From positions 1 to 64,000 of the forward strand of contig JAZOMZ010000009.1 of assembly GCA_045654205.1 (NCBI GenBank): a stretch of DNA of 64,000 nt, given 5' to 3'. The DNA is from Enterocola sp045654205 (lineage in GTDB: Bacteria; Bacteroidota; Bacteroidia; Bacteroidales; Paludibacteraceae). The notes under the pieces were generated by a model. The model was not told the DNA's origin, did not search any database, and saw only the letters and a program-made list of their open reading frames with translations. This document shows, one piece after another, positions 59,655-64,000 of this stretch; position 1 is the stretch's first letter, and each line of letters begins with the position of its first letter. Made by a program: the position numbers and the translations under genes.

Positions 59655-60223
59655 TAATTCCAGCGAGTAGTTTCCATAATTTTTACAATATCCTCTGTAA
59701 TATAATTCACCACAGGGGCAATTGAATCCTTGTTTGGTCTATTATTAAAGTAAAGTGCACCGCGTAGGAAGTGGTTTACACTATCGGTAAGCACAAATTG
59801 CACAGAAGATGCTGTATTGCCTTTTATCTCATAAAGAATGCCGTAAGTTTTGTTTTCTGCATTCTCATAAAGTTGCTCGCTTATGGCATCAGCTTTGAAA
59901 GCGTGCTTGTAAACAAAGTTGCGAGAATCTTCTGATACTTCTCTAAAATTCTTATTTACAGCCTTATAACTAAAATAAATTCTAGCATTGTAGCGAGGAT
60001 AAACAATATCAAACCATTCTTTGTCTTGCTTACTTGGAATGATCATAGACAAGTTTTTTGGATATTCAAAGCTATAAGGTAGGGTAGAATCGCTTCTAGA
60101 ATATTCCTTCTCCTTCAAATCTATTCTGAAATATCCTTTTGGTTTGGGCGTATGCTTCAAGCAACTTGTGCTCAAGGCCAAAGTAAGCAATGCAAAAGCA
60201 ATATAAAAAATACTTTTTTTCAT
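59654..60223 (-). CDS. gldD: Gliding motility lipoprotein GldD
   Basis: This 189-aa lipoprotein (lipobox LALSTSC, Cys21) matches GldD: PKPKGYFRIDLKEKEY (about 26-41), LPYSFEYPKNLSMI, and a C-terminal LRGALYFNNRPNKDSIAPVVNYI. GldD is needed for gliding in Flavobacterium and has been linked to the type IX secretion system, but it is also kept in non-motile Bacteroidales. No other gld or por genes are in the window. Confidence 0.9.
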   Translation of the reverse strand: MKKSIFYIAFALLTLALSTSCLKHTPKPKGYFRIDLKEKEYSRSDSTLPYSFEYPKNLSMIIPSKQDKEWFDIVYPRYNARIYFSYKAVNKNFREVSEDSRNFVYKHAFKADAISEQLYENAENKTYGILYEIKGNTASSVQFVLTDSVNHFLRGALYFNNRPNKDSIAPVVNYITEDIVKIMETTRWN

Positions 60224-60225
60224 TA

Positions 60226-60810
60226 TTATCTTCTTAATAAAAGCAATGCTTCTTGGCGAGCATTAACGTCGTTGTTGAATTTACCTTTGAAACATGTGGT
60301 GCGAGTTTTTGCTCCTGGTTTCTTCACTCCACGTGCAGTCATGCAGCTGTGTTCGGCGTCGATAACAACGCCAACGTCCTCACTACCTGTGGCAAGTTGG
60401 ATAATTTCTGCTATATCGGTGCCAATGCGTTCTTGAAGCTGAAGTCTTTGACCCACCATAGTGGCAATGCGTGCAATTTTGCTTAGTCCAATAATTTTAT
60501 CGGTAGGACGATAAATAACAGAAACTTTCATATTGTACATAAGTGCCATGTGATGTTCGCAAAAACTAAAAATAGGAATATTTTTCACTATCACATAGTT
60601 TCCGTTAGAATCGAATAAATCTTCCTCTTCGTTGAAGGTTTTGGCATATTTTTCTGCAATTTCTGCATTGGTGTATCCAATACCTCTAAAAATTTCTTCG
60701 TACATACGTGCTACACGAATAGGAGTTTCTACAAGACCTTCGCGGTCTGGATTTTCTCCAATTTCTTTTAAAATCTCACGAATGTGATATGCAATTTTTT
60801 CTCTGTCCAT
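60226..60810 (-). CDS. folE: GTP cyclohydrolase I
   Basis: This 194-aa enzyme turns GTP into dihydroneopterin triphosphate, the shared precursor of folate and queuosine. Zinc and active-site motifs are visible: FSFCEHHMALMY near 89-100, and the C-terminal MTARGVKKPGAKTRTTCFKG near 155-175. Its position directly behind queE and queD, with 1 nt before queE, suggests it feeds queuosine synthesis in this operon. Confidence 0.96.
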   Translation of the reverse strand: MDREKIAYHIREILKEIGENPDREGLVETPIRVARMYEEIFRGIGYTNAEIAEKYAKTFNEEEDLFDSNGNYVIVKNIPIFSFCEHHMALMYNMKVSVIYRPTDKIIGLSKIARIATMVGQRLQLQERIGTDIAEIIQLATGSEDVGVVIDAEHSCMTARGVKKPGAKTRTTCFKGKFNNDVNARQEALLLLRR

Positions 60811-60811
60811 A

Positions 60812-61462
60812 TTATACTCCTCTTTTATTTTTATCCCAAATAAATTTGTGCATTTGTAGTTGAAGTTTTGCTCCGTTAAGTTTTTCTTTTTTCATAATTT
60901 CAACTAAGTTTTCTGGAGTGAAATTTTCAAAAACACAGCTCAAATACACCTGTGTGGTGTTTATTAGGTTGCTTTCTTTTATTATTTGTAAAGCTTTGTA
61001 TGCGTCACTCTCCGATGAAATTACAAATTTGTATGCATCGTTTTTGTTCACATTTGCCAAATTTTTCAAACACATTGTATTTTCCATTCCGCTTTCTGGT
61101 AATTTATAGTCAACTACGAAATGTACTTTTTCAGAAACTCTATACTCACTTATATCCACACTTCCGTTTGTTTCTACGTGCACTTCTACTATTTTGGCAA
61201 GTTCTGTAAGTAGATTTTTTACATCGGTATGTATTAATGGTTCGCCACCAGTAAGGGTAACGTGTTCTATTTCGGTAGAGCGAACGTAATTCACAATTTC
61301 CTCAACAGAAAGTTCTTCAGTATGGCTATCGTAGGCTTGAGCATAGCAAGTGTCGCACCAAATGCATTTCAAATTGCATCCAGCAAGCCTAATGAAAACC
61401 GAAAGCCCTCCTGCACTTGGTCCTTCGCCATCAACTGATATAAATTTTTCTACTATTTTCAT
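60812..61462 (-). CDS. queE: 7-carboxy-7-deazaguanine synthase QueE
   Basis: This 216-aa radical SAM enzyme forms 7-carboxy-7-deazaguanine from carboxytetrahydropterin. The cluster motif GCNLKCIWCDTCY has CxxxCxxC at residues near 29-36, with FISVDGEGPSAGG before it and the VTLTGGEPL motif near 69. The start overlaps the end of queD by 4 bp. The next step (QueC, QueF) is at 16489-17626. Confidence 0.96.
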   Translation of the reverse strand: MKIVEKFISVDGEGPSAGGLSVFIRLAGCNLKCIWCDTCYAQAYDSHTEELSVEEIVNYVRSTEIEHVTLTGGEPLIHTDVKNLLTELAKIVEVHVETNGSVDISEYRVSEKVHFVVDYKLPESGMENTMCLKNLANVNKNDAYKFVISSESDAYKALQIIKESNLINTTQVYLSCVFENFTPENLVEIMKKEKLNGAKLQLQMHKFIWDKNKRGV

Positions 61463-61872
61463 TGTTTATATATACAGCTATTCGTTGGTGTCTCAAACAA
61501 TTCCACCTCCATAATAGGAAGTCCTTTTTCTTTAAGCATATTATATATGTGGCGAGACATTTCTTCTACTGTTGGTCTATATGGGACAAACAAAATTTCA
61601 AAAGAATCTAGTGTTTTTGCTAGTTCTTTGCCTCTTTCGTTGTCTTCAATTACTAGTTTGTGGTCGAAATATGTTTCAATTTCTCTAAGCACAGGTTTGA
61701 TTATGCTGAAATCTTCCACCATACCACGTTTGTGACCTTCTTTGTGTAGGTCTTCTGCATAGAATTTTACAATTAGTCTGTATCTATGACCATGTATGTT
61801 TGCACATTTTCCTTCGTATCCTGTAAGGAAGTGTGCCATGTCAAATTGAATTTCGTTTTTAATTATAAACAT
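61459..61872 (-). CDS. queD: 6-carboxytetrahydropterin synthase QueD
   Basis: This 137-aa enzyme makes carboxytetrahydropterin from dihydroneopterin triphosphate. Zinc ligands are in IQFDMAHFLT (near 10) and NIHGHRYRL (near 26), and the Cys in GKCANIHGH corresponds to the catalytic Cys. The start at 61872 (MFIIKNEIQFD) matches family N-termini. An in-frame ATG 16 codons upstream would have to be translated through a terminator-like hairpin and is rejected. It is the first gene of the queD-queE-folE-gldD-PPTase string. Confidence 0.93.
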   Translation of the reverse strand: MFIIKNEIQFDMAHFLTGYEGKCANIHGHRYRLIVKFYAEDLHKEGHKRGMVEDFSIIKPVLREIETYFDHKLVIEDNERGKELAKTLDSFEILFVPYRPTVEEMSRHIYNMLKEKGLPIMEVELFETPTNSCIYKQ

Positions 61873-61885
61873 GTTGTTTTGTATT

Positions 61886-61934
61886 AAAAAAAGTTCGTAC
61901 TCTATAGGCATAAATACCAAAAAGTACGAACTTT
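61886..61934 (-). terminator. Hairpin with T run between aspS and queD (terminator or attenuator)
   Basis: On the minus strand an 11-bp perfect stem AAAGTTCGTAC / GTACGAACTTT with a 23-nt loop is followed by four more T (seven in all). It ends 17 nt before the queD ATG. It could end aspS transcripts or control queD expression. Confidence 0.75.
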
Positions 61935-62044
61935 AAGTCTTAAGCCTAGTTTTGTTTTACGACAGGATGGTCTAAATGAACTGTCGGTGCGTTTGTTGAT
62001 TGTTTATTGTTAGTTTATTTCTGAGGCGTGACCGCCCGTGGTCT

Positions 62045-63799
62045 TTATTCTTTTAAATCAAGTTTAATTTGTAATTCATCCAATTGCGCTTGGTCCAGAC
62101 GAGAAGGAGAACCCATCATTACATCACGACCAGCATTGTTTTTAGGGAATGCGATACAGTCTCGGATGCTGTCTAGTTCGGCAAATAATGAAACGTAACG
62201 GTCTAGACCATATGCTAAACCACCGTGAGGAGGAGCACCATATTTAAACGCATTCATTAAGAATCCGAATTGTTCGTTAGCTTTCTCAGGAGTAAATCCT
62301 AAGATTTCAAACATTTTTTGTTGAAGTTTGCTATCGAAAATACGAATAGAACCACCACCAACTTCTACACCATTGATAACCATATCGTATGCATTAGCAC
62401 GTACGCGACCTGGGTCTGTGTCTAGATATTGAATGTCTTCTGGTTTTGGAGCTGTGAAAGGGTGGTGCATTGCGTAGAAACGCTGAGTTTCTTCATCCCA
62501 TTCAAGAAGTGGGAAATCCACAACCCATAAGCAGCTATATTCGTTGGTTTTCATTAAACCAAGCCCGCGAGCCACTTCAAGACGTAGTTCGCAAAGTTGT
62601 TTACGAGTTTTGTTTGCATTGTCACCACTTAAAATAAGGATTAAGTCTCCTGGCTCTGCGTTCATTGCGGCTTTAAGTTCTTGAAGTTTTTCTTGTGTAT
62701 AGAACTTGTCAACGCTAGATTTTACGTTGCCGTCTGCCTCAACACGAGCATAAACCATACCTTTTGCACCAATTTGAGGACGTTTTACAAAGTCTGTTAA
62801 TGCATCAATTTGTTTACGTGTGTATGTTGCAGCACCTTTTGCACAAATACCACCTATATATTCTGCACTATCAAATACAGAGAAACCACAACCTTTAAGC
62901 ACGTCCATAAGTTCTACAAAACGCATTTCAAAACGTGTGTCAGGTTTGTCGCTACCATAATATTTCATAGCATCGTGCCATGTCATACGTGGCATATCTG
63001 CTAGGTCGATACCTTTAATAGTTTTAAATAGGTGTTTGCTTAAGCCTTCAAACATTTGGATAACGTCTTCTTGCTCTACAAAAGACATTTCGCAGTCTAT
63101 TTGAGTAAACTCTGGTTGACGGTCGGCACGAAGGTCTTCGTCGCGGAAACATTTCACAATTTGGAAATATCTGTCCATGCCAGATACCATAAGAAGTTGT
63201 TTAAATGTTTGAGGACTTTGAGGTAGGGCATAGAACTCACCTGGATTCATACGAGAAGGAACCACGAAGTCGCGAGCACCTTCTGGAGTAGAACCAATTA
63301 AAACAGGAGTTTCAATTTCAAGGAAACCATTGTCGTTTAGGTAACGACGTGTTTCAAATGCCATTTGATGACGAAGTTCTAGATTTTTACGTACTTTAGC
63401 ACGACGCAAATCTAGGTATCTATATTTCATACGTAAGTCGTCGCCACCATCAGTTTCGTCTTCGATAGTGAATGGAGGTACTTCAGACGCATTAAGAATA
63501 TTAAGTTCGTTTACTATAATTTCGATATCGCCAGTAGGGATATTTTTATTTTTGTTTGTACGTTCGTTTACAATACCTTTCACTTGCAAAACATACTCAC
63601 GACCCACTTTAGATGCTTTTTCACAAAGTTCTGCATTGGTATCTTCTTCGAATACAAGTTGAGTGATGCCAAATCGGTCTCTAAGGTCGATAAAAACCAT
63701 ACCGCCCATTTTACGAGCTTTTTGCACCCAACCAGCTAATGTAACTTCTTGACCTACATTAGATAAGTTTAATTCTCCGCAGTTATTAGTTCTATACAT
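62045..63799 (-). CDS. aspS: Aspartyl-tRNA synthetase
   Basis: This 584-aa class II synthetase charges tRNA-Asp. An N-terminal OB-fold anticodon-binding domain (about 1-105, VTLAGWVQKARKMGGMVFIDLRDRFG) is followed by the catalytic core with ETPVLIGSTPEGARDF near 167-182, YALPQSPQTFKQLLM near 193-207, FRDEDLRADRQPEFTQID near 218-235, the GAD-type insertion, and motif 3 HGGLAYGLDRY near 532. The length is typical of the bacterial type. The intact tRNA-Asp gene is 5 kb away. Confidence 0.98.
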   Translation of the reverse strand: MYRTNNCGELNLSNVGQEVTLAGWVQKARKMGGMVFIDLRDRFGITQLVFEEDTNAELCEKASKVGREYVLQVKGIVNERTNKNKNIPTGDIEIIVNELNILNASEVPPFTIEDETDGGDDLRMKYRYLDLRRAKVRKNLELRHQMAFETRRYLNDNGFLEIETPVLIGSTPEGARDFVVPSRMNPGEFYALPQSPQTFKQLLMVSGMDRYFQIVKCFRDEDLRADRQPEFTQIDCEMSFVEQEDVIQMFEGLSKHLFKTIKGIDLADMPRMTWHDAMKYYGSDKPDTRFEMRFVELMDVLKGCGFSVFDSAEYIGGICAKGAATYTRKQIDALTDFVKRPQIGAKGMVYARVEADGNVKSSVDKFYTQEKLQELKAAMNAEPGDLILILSGDNANKTRKQLCELRLEVARGLGLMKTNEYSCLWVVDFPLLEWDEETQRFYAMHHPFTAPKPEDIQYLDTDPGRVRANAYDMVINGVEVGGGSIRIFDSKLQQKMFEILGFTPEKANEQFGFLMNAFKYGAPPHGGLAYGLDRYVSLFAELDSIRDCIAFPKNNAGRDVMMGSPSRLDQAQLDELQIKLDLKE

Positions 63800-63831
63800 A
63801 GTTTATAAAAAGTTTAAACACAAATAGACTG

Positions 63832-63839
63832 CAAATTTA
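63832..63839 (-). promoter_or_regulatory. aspS promoter -7 box
   Basis: TAAATTTG on the minus strand matches TAnnTTTG, 32 nt before the ATG. Confidence 0.55.
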
Positions 63840-63917
63840 ATGTTTTTTATTATATAATAAGGTATAAACACACAAAATATAACACAAAAATTAAATAATT
63901 ATTAGTAAAATTTTTCT

Positions 63918-63925
63918 TACTTTTG
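63918..63925 (+). promoter_or_regulatory. Promoter -7 box of the partial gene at the right edge
   Basis: TACTTTTG matches TAnnTTTG and lies 21 nt before the ATG at 63947. Confidence 0.5.
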
Positions 63926-63946
63926 CGATACTTAATTTTACAATGC

Positions 63947-64000
63947 ATGAAAAGAATAATTTCAATAGTTTTTGCGTCTGTTTTCCTATGTATTTCAACA
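63947..64000 (+). CDS. Exported protein, N-terminus only (cut by window edge)
   Basis: Eighteen codons are visible: M-K-R followed by a hydrophobic stretch (IISIVFASVFLCIST), which is a signal peptide, possibly of a lipoprotein or periplasmic protein. The rest lies outside the window. The start at 63947 is preferred to an ATG 4 bases earlier in another frame because of the signal peptide and the promoter spacing. Confidence 0.6.
   Translation, partial: MKRIISIVFASVFLCIST

Noticed and set aside
61873..61920. An upstream ATG that would extend QueD by 16 residues
   Set aside because: The extension would be encoded by the hairpin and T run and does not match QueD N-termini.

Overview
This 64 kb window reads as an AT-rich chromosomal segment from a member of the Bacteroidota, most likely the order Bacteroidales. 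The evidence is the recurring -7 promoter box TAnnTTTG (sometimes with a TTTG-like -33 box 19-20 nt upstream), the lack of strong Shine-Dalgarno sequences, Bacteroidota marker families (GldD, DUF4827, DUF4301, PyrB-PyrI pair, fused ThrA, a 47-bp-repeat type II-C CRISPR) and SPII-type lipoproteins. Genus is not resolved from sequence alone.

Layout. (1) 1-8000: a type II-C CRISPR-Cas locus. The array runs off the left edge; cas2, cas1 and cas9 (minus strand) follow; a tracrRNA with its own promoter and terminator is transcribed divergently from cas9; a WYL-domain regulator ends tail-to-tail on the tracrRNA terminator. Each repeat carries a Bacteroidota-type promoter. (2) 8000-24900: housekeeping genes: tRNA-Arg, asnA-glmM-two lipoproteins-thrA, then DUF349-pseudouridine synthase-queC-queF, aldehyde dehydrogenase, trxB-lolA-flavin reductase-pyrI-pyrB, DUF1015 and mnmD. 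DUF1015 is flanked by inverted arrays of a 7-bp repeat. (3) 24900-34400: DUF2130, a BASS transporter, priA, a TPR protein, tRNA-His, a PurF-like protein with a degenerate glutaminase domain, ffh and folD. (4) 34300-50300: alpha-glucan genes (a MalS-like GH13 protein that has lost key catalytic residues, malQ, glgB) mixed with a SagB-type nitroreductase, a cation efflux protein, YgiQ, an S41 protease and DUF4301. Short decayed fragments of three genes lie at 36.9 and 37.9-38.1 kb. (5) 50300-64000: GGGP synthase, an MsbA-like exporter, purB, a NhaD-type antiporter, lepA, tRNA-Asp with a degenerate duplicate of its 3' end, a phosphopantetheinyl transferase, gldD-folE-queE-queD, and aspS.

How genes work together: FolE, QueD and QueE (60-62 kb) plus QueC and QueF (16.5-17.6 kb) supply the whole route from GTP to preQ1 for queuosine tRNA modification. 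MalQ and GlgB handle maltodextrin and glycogen. PyrB and PyrI form aspartate transcarbamoylase. PurB and the PurF-like protein belong to purine synthesis.

The most notable observations are the promoter inside each CRISPR repeat with a self-complementary tracrRNA, the GH13 protein that looks like a pseudo-enzyme, the PurF-like protein without its N-terminal nucleophile, heptamer arrays that carry stop codons in all six frames and supply stop codons to two genes, a terminator-like hairpin just before queD, and several small gene fragments in intergenic DNA.
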